A stretch of 64,000 bases of DNA. Origin: Blautia sp. An81 (GTDB lineage Bacteria > Bacillota > Clostridia > Lachnospirales > Lachnospiraceae). The stretch covers positions 1 to 64,000 of the forward strand of contig NZ_NFHH01000002.1 of the NCBI RefSeq assembly GCF_002161285.1, given 5' to 3'. Within the stretch, counting starts at the first letter, position 1, and every line of letters starts with the position of its first letter. Below, one piece after another: positions 27,382-35,235 of this stretch. Under the pieces are notes generated by a model, which did no database searches, had not been told where the DNA came from, and saw nothing but the letters and a program-made list of their open reading frames with translations. Both the position numbers and the translations under genes were made by a program.

Positions 27382-27392
27382 CCGTTGAGACG
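27382..27392. repeat. Third att-like copy (CCGTTGAGACG)
   Basis: Identical to 14101-14111; both are preceded by TAATACC (here directly, at 14101 with three extra bases). The block 14101-27392 is thus bounded by an 11-bp direct repeat in addition to the recombinase-proximal pair. Confidence 0.45.
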
Positions 27393-27444
27393 ATAAACGT
27401 TCCAAAATGAAGTCAGGAAGGTCACCGAATGGTGGAAAGAACTA

Positions 27445-27520
27445 AAGAAAGAGACAGTCTCACAGAGAATCCAGGTTTTGAAAAAGCCCGAATTTTATGG
27501 GATTGTCTCTTTCTTGTATA
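27445..27520. terminator. Hairpin between convergent accessory units
   Basis: A 15-base arm AAGAAAGAGACAGTC (27445-27459) pairs with GATTGTCTCTTTCTT (27501-27515) with one G-U pair; the loop is about 41 bases. It lies between convergent genes and could terminate either strand. Confidence 0.4.
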
Positions 27521-27538
27521 TTAGGGATTAAATCAGTA

Positions 27539-28398
27539 TTAAAAGGATATTCCCTTTATACTTTTAAGAATAATATCTTTATTCCTTTCATGGAGATATG
27601 CGAGGTTCAATTTAGCTTTCTGATATTTTAAATAAGAATCTCCGGTTTCAGTAATGAGAAGGTCAGTGAAGTATCTTTCCCAGCTAAAATAGCTTCTGCT
27701 GTCTATATATTTTTCTTTTTTGTTGTTTGGACATATAAGCGATTCATTTCTGGACCAATGGCGGCACCATCTGCGATAACGCATACTTCTTCATTGTCTA
27801 CATTTTTCAACATTGAAAAAATATTAGATTTTCCATTGGAGCTTTCACAAGAAATCTTTTTTTCTAAGCTGACAAACTTGAAGAATTCGTAGCCGGAATT
27901 AGAGTCTTCAGTAATAATCTTTTGCGGCTTTATCGGAAAATCTGAGTTATTTGAATAAATCCGATAGATTTCCTGATAGACTTTCTTTGTATTTTGATAT
28001 TTTCCGGAAGAATGCATGCCATAGATTTCTTCAACGCTATATGGAAGATTGTAGAGATTTTCTCTGGTTATCAATACAAAATAATTATCAGAATTACGTA
28101 TAGCGGAAGCAAATTCTTCTGTGTTAATAAAAGTGTTTTCTTCATCAGTGAAAAAAATAGTTCCTGAGGAGGCCTTTAAAATCAGTTCCCAGTTTGGCCC
28201 TTCCAGCACTCGGCATGGTACGTCACAAACCACATCTATTCCGCTTGAAATTCCCAGATTTTCCGCCTGCCGGAGCATATTGATCAGGGTTGTCTTCCCA
28301 GTAGCGCTATCCCCCTGAATAACAGTGATATTTCTTTTAATTTCAAATTCGTAATGTAAGCGATTGTTCTGTACGATTATTTTATGCTTTCCTTTCAT
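27539..28398 (-). CDS. P-loop ATPase with a possible -1 ribosomal frameshift
   Basis: The first frame (28398 down to 27703) starts MKGKHKIIVQNNRLHYEFE, has a Walker A QGDSATGKTT near residue 29 and an FFTDEEN motif near 84, and stops after YVQTTKKKNI. At 27721-27715 the mRNA reads A-AAA-AAG, the classic -1 slippery heptamer. Slipping there gives TTKK-EKYIDSRSYFSWERY and runs to a stop at 27539, making one product of about 285 residues. A simple indel in the A-run is the alternative. It follows the DUF4869 gene by 8 bases. Function unknown. Confidence 0.6.
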
Positions 28399-28406
28399 AC
28401 CCTCAC

Positions 28407-28847
28407 CTATACATACTCTCCAGCAATATTGACAAATTCTTCCATATTGTGGACGATTTCTCCTGTGTTAAGGATTCGAGCCTGGAAATTTTCGTCCCCG
28501 AAATTCATAATGTGCCGGAGATTAATAGTCAAATCTTTTAAATCCCCGATTTTTAAAATCCATTTTGCACAGTTATCACCACAGGCAGATGCGTTAAAGA
28601 TTTTACCGGAATCGTCAAAGGCCATTAAAATCAGTGTCTTTACACCCCCTGACAGTTCTCTGGTGGAGATTGGTCCCAGAACAGGGCTGTCAATCAGTCG
28701 AGAGCTTATTACCACAGACTTATCTACGTCCTTAATCATTTGAACGGACAGTTCCTCTGTAATCCATTCGTCCTCGTATCGGTTGTCAAAGTATATCGGG
28801 GGATAGTAAATCGCTTCCTCCATTTTTCCGAGGTAAATATTCAGCAT
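28407..28847 (-). CDS. DUF4869 domain protein
   Basis: A 146-residue cytosolic protein of the DUF4869 family (MLNIYLGKMEEAIYYPPIYF, then VLGPISTRELSGGVKTLILM). The start at 28847 has GGGAGG upstream and replaces the longer open frame to 28877. It forms a two-gene operon with the P-loop ATPase downstream. This pairing suggests a joint role in an accessory or defence-like function, but none is established that I know of. It is AT-rich relative to the core genes. Confidence 0.65.
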   Translation of the reverse strand: MLNIYLGKMEEAIYYPPIYFDNRYEDEWITEELSVQMIKDVDKSVVISSRLIDSPVLGPISTRELSGGVKTLILMAFDDSGKIFNASACGDNCAKWILKIGDLKDLTINLRHIMNFGDENFQARILNTGEIVHNMEEFVNIAGEYV

Positions 28848-28889
28848 AAGAAACCTCCCTGTCCATAAAAATCCCATCTAAATAATTTA

Positions 28890-28990
28890 AGTATACCATG
28901 AAGCAGGGAGCCAAGCGAGTATTTATGCTCATTTGGCGACTGCCCACGATACTAGCATCTATGGGGCTAGTATACCATAAAGCAGGGAGC
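28890..28990. repeat. 79-bp-spaced direct repeat with hairpins
   Basis: AGTATACCATGAAGCAGGGAGC (28890-28911) and a copy with one change (28969-28990). Between them are imperfect hairpins GCCAA...TTGGC (28910-28938) and ACTAGC...GCTAGT near 28950-28971. It resembles a dispersed structured intergenic repeat. Confidence 0.6.
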
Positions 28991-29111
28991 GAAGGAAAAA
29001 ATTTTTTCACGTAAAACCGACAAAACCCTTCGGTATATACTCAAAAACTTATTGGCTATTCTGTATAGAGGCAAATTATTCTACAATTATTCAAGAAAGG
29101 AGAGATTTGTA

Positions 29112-30257
29112 ATGCAGAAGTTTGTATATGAATATGCAACCAAGGTTTATTTTGGAGCAGGTGCAGTGAAGGAACATCTGACCCAGGCAGTTTCCGGATA
29201 TGGACAGAATGTTATGCTGGCTTATGGCGGCGGTTCTGTTAAGAAAAACGGAATTTATGATCAGGTAAAGAAGATTCTGGAAGACGCAGGTAAAAAAGTT
29301 ACGGATTTTTCCGGAATTATGTCGAACCCTACTTACGCCAAGGTACAGGAAGGAGCCAGTCTGGCAAAGAAGGAAAATATTGATTTCATCCTGGCAGTAG
29401 GAGGCGGATCCGTTATCGACTGCTGCAAGATTGTAGCAGCCCAGGCGAAGACAGAGGAAGACCTGTGGGAGATGGAGATGACAGAGCATAAATTCCCTAC
29501 AGAGGTACTGCCTATGGGAGCCATTGTCACAGCTTCCGGTACAGGCGCAGAGATGAACGGCGGCGCCGTGATCACCAACGAAGAAAAGGTAATAAAGGCC
29601 GGAATGGCAGCCGCAGCCCCCAGATTCGCCATTCTGGACCCGGAATATACTATGTCTGTGCCAAAAATGCAGGTGATTTCAGGAGCTTTTGATACCCTGA
29701 GCCATGCTATGGAGACCTATTTCGGAAATTCCGACCAGGACAATGTATCAGACGACGTGGCCCTTTCCATTATGCGAAATACAGTCACCAATATGAGACG
29801 GCTTTTAAAGAATATCAATGACGTCCAGGCAAGAGGCAACCTTATGTGGGATTCTGCTATGGCAGAAAATGGAATCCTGAAGGTGGGAAGAGTCACAGAC
29901 TTCCAGGCTCACCAGATGGAACATCAGTTAGGCGCTTATACAGACTGCAATCATGGTCAGGGATTGGCAGTTATCCACCCTGCTTATTACCGCCATATTG
30001 TGAAAGATGCTGAAGAAAAATTCCAGAGATTCGGAAAAGAAGTCTTTGGTGTGGATACCGCCCAGGCCGGTGTGGAAGCTTTGGCTGATTTTATCAAAGA
30101 ATGTGGACTGCCGACAAAAATGGGAGAATTAAAATCAAAGGTAGAGATTACACCGGAGATTTTGAGAAGTGTGGCAGATACTTGCAACGTGATCAAATGC
30201 AATCCAAGAGAACTGAGCAGAGATGAGATTTACGACCTGCTGATGGAGTGTATGTAA
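29112..30257 (+). CDS. Iron-containing alcohol dehydrogenase (BDH-like)
   Basis: A 381-residue group III NAD(P)H-dependent alcohol dehydrogenase. It has the nucleotide-binding GGGS motifs (AYGGGSVKKNG near 37; AVGGGSVIDCCK near 96) and the C-terminal metal-binding region with HAMET and the HQMEHQLGAYTDCNHGQG stretch, whose Asp/His residues bind iron. ATG 29112 follows AAGGAGAG. It reduces aldehydes to alcohols in fermentation. It is a close relative of 35236-36402, with the same length class and conserved metal region. Confidence 0.9.
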   Translation: MQKFVYEYATKVYFGAGAVKEHLTQAVSGYGQNVMLAYGGGSVKKNGIYDQVKKILEDAGKKVTDFSGIMSNPTYAKVQEGASLAKKENIDFILAVGGGSVIDCCKIVAAQAKTEEDLWEMEMTEHKFPTEVLPMGAIVTASGTGAEMNGGAVITNEEKVIKAGMAAAAPRFAILDPEYTMSVPKMQVISGAFDTLSHAMETYFGNSDQDNVSDDVALSIMRNTVTNMRRLLKNINDVQARGNLMWDSAMAENGILKVGRVTDFQAHQMEHQLGAYTDCNHGQGLAVIHPAYYRHIVKDAEEKFQRFGKEVFGVDTAQAGVEALADFIKECGLPTKMGELKSKVEITPEILRSVADTCNVIKCNPRELSRDEIYDLLMECM

Positions 30258-30264
30258 ATATAGA

Positions 30265-30359
30265 ACAGAAAATGAGCGGCACTGTCTGTAAAGACAGACC
30301 CTTTGGGGAATGTGCAGTCTGTCCGGGAGATATTGCCGGGGCAGCTGCACATTTTCTGT
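30265..30359 (+). ncRNA. Candidate structured RNA, three-way junction
   Basis: ACAGAAAAT (30265-30273) pairs with ATTTTCTGT (30351-30359). Inside are a hairpin GTCTGT-AAAG-ACAGAC (30284-30299) and a second arm GTGCAG/CTGCAC (30312-30317 with 30345-30350). It lies between the alcohol dehydrogenase and the SDR remnant. It may be a terminator, a leader or a small RNA; no known class is recognised. Confidence 0.35.
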
Positions 30360-30402
30360 ATAGGGAAAAAGCTTTGAAAGAATTAAGACAGGAGGGAAAG
30401 AA

Positions 30403-30561
30403 ATGAGCATCTGGCTGATCACAGGATGTTCCAGCGGACTGGGAAAGGGAATCGCCCAGGCAGTGCTGAAACGTGGAGAAAAAGCAGCAGAAACCCAGAT
30501 GGAAAACAGGCTGAAGGAAATCCGGGAATGGATGGAGGTAAGCAGCCAGTCCGACTACTGA
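30403..30561 (+). pseudogene. Short-chain dehydrogenase remnant with in-frame internal deletion
   Basis: The 52-codon frame begins like an SDR enzyme (MSIWLITGCSSGLGKGIAQA, the NAD-binding TGxxxGxG) and then passes directly into what looks like an SDR C-terminal tail (ETQMENRLKEIREWM). About 200 residues including the Ser-Tyr-Lys catalytic centre are missing. AGGAGGG still precedes the ATG. The stop lies 21 bases before the next gene, so the former gene was probably first in an operon with the esterase and MATE genes. Confidence 0.75.
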
Positions 30562-30582
30562 TAGAAGAAGGGAGAGGAGAAC

Positions 30583-31485
30583 GTGATAAATAAGGATACA
30601 AAGGTGGCAGACGTAATAGAGGATCCTCTTTTTAAGGGATATGGCAGACTGATCTTTCCCACAGCTTTCGGGAGACCTTCACCGTCTATGCCCCTTTCCC
30701 AGGCAGGCTCTATGTTGATCTACCATAATTATGTAAATACAGACACCACCCTGGATGTAATACGGCACATGCAGAAGGAAGCGAAGGCGGGACGCCGGAT
30801 TTTTTACGATATTTATACAGAGGCGGAGAAAAAGCGGGACCCGGATAAACGGGATACCGGACTGTTTTTCTTCCGTGGAAAGCCCAATGCTCCCTTTGTC
30901 TTGGTCTGTGCAGGAGGGGGCTTCTACTATGTAGGGGCAATCCATGAAAGCTTTCCCCACGCTTTGGAACTGAGCCGCCGGGGATATAACGGATTCGCCC
31001 TGATCTACCGCACAAGGACAGCAGATACTGCCTGTGAGGACCTGGCCAGAGCCATCCGCTTTATCTTTGAGCATAAGGCGGAGCTGGAGGTGGATACAGA
31101 GGGATACTCTCTCTGGGGAGGCTCGGCAGGAGCCAGAATGGCCGCCTGGCTGGGGGCCTACGGACCGGGAGCTTTCGGAGAAGGAGAGCTGCCCAGAGCG
31201 GCTGCAGTGATCATGCAGTATACAGGACACAGCCAGTACAGCAGGCTGGATCCTCCAACTTATGCCTGTGTAGGAGACAGGGACGGCATTGCGGACTGGC
31301 GGGTCATGAAGAACCGTCTGGAATGCCTGGAAACCCTGGGCACAGATACAGAATTTCATCTATATCCCGGCCTGCGCCATGGCTTTGGCCTGGGCGTTGG
31401 AACCAAAGCTGAGGGCTGGCTGGACGATGCAGTGAGATTCTGGGAGAGAAACAGAAAAAGAAAGAAGGCACACAGGAGAAGATGA
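30583..31485 (+). CDS. Alpha/beta hydrolase (esterase/lipase-like)
   Basis: A 300-residue cytosolic serine hydrolase. The oxyanion stretch CAGGGFYYVG, nucleophile elbow GGSAGA near 178, a GDRD acid site and LRHGFG with the catalytic histidine are visible, matching BD-FAE/acetyl-esterase-like enzymes. GTG 30583 follows GGAGAGGAG. Its last bases overlap the MATE start (ATGA), so the two are cotranscribed. Substrate unknown. Confidence 0.8.
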   Translation: MINKDTKVADVIEDPLFKGYGRLIFPTAFGRPSPSMPLSQAGSMLIYHNYVNTDTTLDVIRHMQKEAKAGRRIFYDIYTEAEKKRDPDKRDTGLFFFRGKPNAPFVLVCAGGGFYYVGAIHESFPHALELSRRGYNGFALIYRTRTADTACEDLARAIRFIFEHKAELEVDTEGYSLWGGSAGARMAAWLGAYGPGAFGEGELPRAAAVIMQYTGHSQYSRLDPPTYACVGDRDGIADWRVMKNRLECLETLGTDTEFHLYPGLRHGFGLGVGTKAEGWLDDAVRFWERNRKRKKAHRRR

Positions 31486-32843
31486 AAAAAGAAGTCTCGG
31501 AAAAAGAACTCTTTGAGACCATGCCGGTCCCTAAAGCAGTAGCCACTCTGGCCATTCCTACGGTGATCAGCCAGGTGGTGACAATGATCTATAATCTGGC
31601 CGATACCTTTTTTGTAGGACAGATCGGGAACCCCTATATGGTGGCAGCAGTATCCCTGGTCTCGCCATGGTTTAACCTGCTGACTGCTCTGGGAAACCTT
31701 TTCGGATTGGGAAGCGGAAGCCTTATTTCCAGAATGCTGGGGAGAAATAACCACAGGGATATTAAAAATGTATCTGCTTTCAGCATATGGGGAGGAGGGA
31801 CTGTTACTCTGGCATTTTCCCTTCTGACATTCCTCTTTCGAGAGCCTCTTTTAAATTTTCTGGGTGCAAGTCCGGATACCTATGGATATGCAGAAAGTTA
31901 TCTGAACTGGGTAGTGGTTCTGGGGGGAGTGCCTACTATGCTGAGTTTGACTCTGGGGCATCTGCTGAGGAGTGAGGGACATGCCAGACCTGCCAGTATC
32001 GGTATGATGTTTGGGGGTATCCTGAATGTAGTGCTGGACCCTGTGCTGATCTTTGGCTTTCATCTGGAGGTAACGGGAGCTGCCATAGCAACGGCATTTT
32101 CTAATCTTGCCTCAGTGGTATTTTTTGTACTTATGTATATTCGTTTGAGAGAGAAAACAGCAGTGTCTCTTCACCCCAGACACTTTACTTTCCGGTTTGT
32201 AGGGCGGATTTTCTCTGTAGGACTGGCTTCGGCCCTGGCTACGGCTCTTGGAAATGCTTCAAATATGGTTATTGTAAAATTGTCCTCCGGATATGGGGAT
32301 ATTCCTGTGGCGGCCTATGGCATTGTAAAGCGGATCGATCAGTTTCCGTTGAATGTCTCTATGGGACTGTGTCAGGGATTTATGCCCCTGGTAGGTTATA
32401 ACTATGCAGCCAGAAATTACAAGCGGATGCGGTCAGTATCCTTCTTTTCCTGGAAAACAGCGCTGATTCTGTCAGCTTGTTTTGTGGCCTGCTTTGCAGT
32501 ATTTGCCCCTCAGATTCTCCATCTTTTTATTCCAGAGCCGCAGACCAGCGCATTGGGCGCCAGGTTTCTCAGGATTGCCTGTCTGGCAGTGCCCCTTACA
32601 GCAGTGAACTTTCTTATCAGCTATACCCTTCAGGCTATGGGGAAAGGCCCTCAATCGGCTATCCTTACCTTCAGCCGTCAGGGGCTTCTGAATATTCCTC
32701 TGTTGATTCTCATGAATATAACTGTTGGACTTTATGGCATGATCTGGACCCAGCTGGTAGTGGAAGTGATCATGCTGCCAGTATCCTTCGGCATGTACAT
32801 GCACACACTGAAAGGGCTGAAAAATGTGGAAAAGCAGGAATGA
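31482..32843 (+). CDS. MATE-family efflux transporter
   Basis: A 453-residue multidrug and toxin extrusion protein with about twelve membrane helices. ATLAIPTVISQVVTMIYNLA followed by DTFFVGQIG is the conserved first helix pair. The frame is complete and starts by ATGA overlap with the upstream esterase, with AGGAGA before it. Translational coupling suggests the exporter and esterase act on related compounds, an inference only. Confidence 0.9.
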   Translation: MKKEVSEKELFETMPVPKAVATLAIPTVISQVVTMIYNLADTFFVGQIGNPYMVAAVSLVSPWFNLLTALGNLFGLGSGSLISRMLGRNNHRDIKNVSAFSIWGGGTVTLAFSLLTFLFREPLLNFLGASPDTYGYAESYLNWVVVLGGVPTMLSLTLGHLLRSEGHARPASIGMMFGGILNVVLDPVLIFGFHLEVTGAAIATAFSNLASVVFFVLMYIRLREKTAVSLHPRHFTFRFVGRIFSVGLASALATALGNASNMVIVKLSSGYGDIPVAAYGIVKRIDQFPLNVSMGLCQGFMPLVGYNYAARNYKRMRSVSFFSWKTALILSACFVACFAVFAPQILHLFIPEPQTSALGARFLRIACLAVPLTAVNFLISYTLQAMGKGPQSAILTFSRQGLLNIPLLILMNITVGLYGMIWTQLVVEVIMLPVSFGMYMHTLKGLKNVEKQE

Positions 32844-32897
32844 TTCCAGGGGAAAATGTGGAAAACAGAGAATACAGTAAAAGAGGTGAACAGAGAT

Positions 32898-33836
32898 TTG
32901 AAAGAAAAGATAATGGCTTTTTTCATGGCTGGCATTCTGCTTTTTATGGGCGGATGCGGAACTATGGAAAACAGAGATACAGAAAATAATACAGAGACTG
33001 GTTCTGAAACAACTTCTGCTCTGGCAGGTGATTCAGAAGAAACTTCCAGAACAGAGGATTCCCAGGAGAGCGCTTCCGGAACAGAGGAAAAGGGCGATTA
33101 TGTGACAGAAGGCACAGAGGAATACCGGGGATTTACTCTGGATAATGTGCTCCATTCAGAAACCCAGGGAGATATCCATTTTAACCTTTATGTTCCTGAC
33201 AGCTACGATGGAGAGGAACCCTGCGCAGTGTTTTTCACTCTGCCAGGTTATGAAGGATTGTATTTCCAGGGAGTGGGGGAAAACCTCTACAGCGAGAACT
33301 TTGGATTTGAAGCCCAGGCCTATGACCCGGATATGATCATTGTGGCCCCTCAACTTTCAGACTGGGGAGAGACCTCGGCGGATCAGACTATTGCCCTAGT
33401 GGAATACTTTCTGGCGAACTATAACATTGACCTGGACAGAGTTTATGGAGAAGGCTATTCAGGAGGAGGAGAAACCATGTCCCAGGTTATGGGAAAGAGG
33501 CCGGAGCTTTTTGCAGCTTATCTTCAGTGCAGCTCTCAGTGGGATGGGGATTATGAACCGGTTATAGAAAGTCGGACTCCGGTGTATTTTGTTATCGGAG
33601 AAAGTGATGAATACTATGGCTCTCAGCCCACCCAGGAGGCCTATGACAATCTGTATGAGCTTTACCGGCAGGAAGGTCTATCTGATGAGGAAATCAATCA
33701 GCTTCTGGTGCTGGACATCAAAGATGCAGATTATTTCGAAAGCCAGGGTGTGACCGTCCAGCATGGGGGCGGCAATCTTTTCGCCCAGGATGAGGAGATC
33801 ATGGGGTGGCTTTTCAGCAAGCAGAGAGAAAATTGA
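32898..33836 (+). CDS. Lipoprotein esterase-like alpha/beta hydrolase
   Basis: A surface lipoprotein of about 312 residues. TTG 32898 gives a typical signal peptide (MKEKIMAFFMAGILLFMGGC, lipobox before Cys) with AAGAGGTG 9 bases upstream; the longer ATG frame from 32856 has poorer spacing. A Ser/Thr/Glu-rich linker follows the cysteine. The hydrolase domain has GYSGGGETM with the nucleophile and a late HGGGN histidine, similar to PHB-depolymerase/feruloyl-esterase-like enzymes. Extracellular ester hydrolysis is likely; the substrate is unknown. Confidence 0.75.
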   Translation: MKEKIMAFFMAGILLFMGGCGTMENRDTENNTETGSETTSALAGDSEETSRTEDSQESASGTEEKGDYVTEGTEEYRGFTLDNVLHSETQGDIHFNLYVPDSYDGEEPCAVFFTLPGYEGLYFQGVGENLYSENFGFEAQAYDPDMIIVAPQLSDWGETSADQTIALVEYFLANYNIDLDRVYGEGYSGGGETMSQVMGKRPELFAAYLQCSSQWDGDYEPVIESRTPVYFVIGESDEYYGSQPTQEAYDNLYELYRQEGLSDEEINQLLVLDIKDADYFESQGVTVQHGGGNLFAQDEEIMGWLFSKQREN

Positions 33837-33844
33837 AAAAGATA

Positions 33845-34066
33845 AAATTCTACAGATATGGAGGAAGGAAGATTTTTGAACTGAAGCCAGGGGCAGTGGT
33901 GGTATCTGCCAGAAGAGCAGGAACTACCGCCACCATAGACCAGATGAATAAATATCTGCTGTATGCCTAGATGCCGGTAGTTTTTTCCCGATACTGGAAC
34001 ATGGTCCATGGGCAGACTCCGGATCAGCACCAATTATATCCGGTAAAGAAAAATAAAGAGTATTGA
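33845..34066 (+). pseudogene. Flavodoxin-family (NADPH-dependent FMN reductase-like) 3' remnant with internal TAG
   Basis: The frame matches the C-terminal half of Clostridial flavodoxin-family oxidoreductases: LKPGAVVVSARRAGTTATID, then after TAG at 33968-33970, MPVVFSRYWNMVHGQTPD. About 95 N-terminal residues, including the FMN phosphate loop and cysteine motifs, are absent; the fragment begins a few bases after the esterase stop, a deletion scar. The TAG stands where homologues commonly have a Gln-like residue (expected A-Q-M), in the context GCC-TAG-ATG. Confidence 0.7.
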
Positions 34067-34091
34067 CAGCGAACCTTTGCCGCATTATATT
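34063..34091 (+). promoter_or_regulatory. Promoter of the LysR gene
   Basis: TTGACA (34063-34068) and TATATT (34086-34091) separated by 17 bp, about 70 bases before the LysR ATG. Confidence 0.7.
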
Positions 34092-34163
34092 TTTTACAAT
34101 AGTAAAGTTAAAAAGTATCAGGACGCTGAAAATATTCTATAAATAAAGGAAGGGGAAAGACTT

Positions 34164-35051
34164 ATGTACAACCTGCAGCTTGAGACGTTTATTGTTGTGG
34201 CGGACATGGGGAGCTTTAATAAGGCGGCAGAAGCTCTCTATATCACGCCCCCCGCTGTTACCAAACAGATCAATCTTCTGGAAAAAGATCTGGGCCTGAA
34301 GCTGTTTAACAGGACCCATCGGGGCCTTGCCCTTACAGAGGCGGGAAAATCTCTTTACAGAGATTCCAAATATATCATCCAGTATTGTAAGGAATCTGTG
34401 GAGCGGGCCAGAAAGGCTATGGAGGAGAAGGATAATATTATCCGGATCGGGACCTCTCCCATGACCCCTGCCGGGCCTCTTATGCAGATCTGGGCCAAGG
34501 TACAGAAAGATTATCCGGATATCAAGCTGCAGATGATCCCTTATATGAACAGTCTGGAAAATGCCAGGGAGATTCTGAAAAATCTGGGAGAGAATATTGA
34601 CGTAGTAGGAGGCATCTTTGATGAGACTATGCTGAAGCTTCGCCAGTGTTCCGGACTGGAGCTCTCCAGACAGCGGATCTGCTGTGCGGTTTCTGTGAAC
34701 CACAGACTGGCCGAAAAGGAGATGCTCACTTTCCAGGACCTGTATGGAGAAAATTTCCTGATGATGCACCGGGGCTGGAGCAACTATGTAGATGAGCTCC
34801 GGGATGACATCTGGAAAAACCATCCTCAGATTAATGTAATAGATTTTGACGTATACAGTGTGGATATTTTTAACCAGTGCGAGAACAGTAATGACATCCT
34901 TATGGCAGTAGAAAACTGGAAGGAGGTCCACCCATTGCTGAAGGTGATACCGGTAGAGTGGAAATATACGATTCCCTACGGAATCCTCTATTCTCAGGAG
35001 CCTTCTGCCCTGGTAAAGAGATTTCTGAAAGGGATACAAAAGACTTTGTAA
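34164..35051 (+). CDS. LysR-family transcriptional regulator
   Basis: A 295-residue LysR regulator. The HTH is clear (FIVVADMGSFNKAAEALYIT, then PPAVTKQINLLEKDLGLKLF) and the effector domain full length. GGAAGGGG precedes the ATG at 34164. Unlike the textbook layout it is not divergent from its likely target: an intrinsic hairpin and then the iron alcohol dehydrogenase at 35236 follow on the same strand. It may control the redox genes around it; no perfect T-N11-A box was spotted. Confidence 0.9.
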   Translation: MYNLQLETFIVVADMGSFNKAAEALYITPPAVTKQINLLEKDLGLKLFNRTHRGLALTEAGKSLYRDSKYIIQYCKESVERARKAMEEKDNIIRIGTSPMTPAGPLMQIWAKVQKDYPDIKLQMIPYMNSLENAREILKNLGENIDVVGGIFDETMLKLRQCSGLELSRQRICCAVSVNHRLAEKEMLTFQDLYGENFLMMHRGWSNYVDELRDDIWKNHPQINVIDFDVYSVDIFNQCENSNDILMAVENWKEVHPLLKVIPVEWKYTIPYGILYSQEPSALVKRFLKGIQKTL

Positions 35052-35085
35052 ACACAGATATAGCTAGTATAAAGTGAAAGGTATG

Positions 35086-35140
35086 TACTGGGAAACTAAT
35101 GGAGACTTCTGCGGAAGTCTCTTTTTTCTTATAATAAAAG
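35086..35140 (+). promoter_or_regulatory. Hairpin/TATAAT module, copy 1
   Basis: TACTGGGAAACTAATG, then the hairpin GAGACTTC-TGCG-GAAGTCTC (35102-35121) with TTTTTT, then CTTATAATAAAA. The hairpin plus T-run can terminate the LysR transcript. The same order of parts recurs before the flavodoxin lipoprotein genes at 40701 and 45582. Confidence 0.65.
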
Positions 35141-35235
35141 CTGTAAAATAAACAGAAACGGGACAGGCCCAGGAGAAAACTCTCAGGTAAATGCAGGCGC
35201 AGATTGATAAAAACTAACAGGAGGGGACACAGGTA

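Noticed and set aside
14101-27392. CRISPR array suggested by repeated GTTGAGACG
   Set aside because: Only three widely separated copies, and none with regular spacers; they fit attachment sites.
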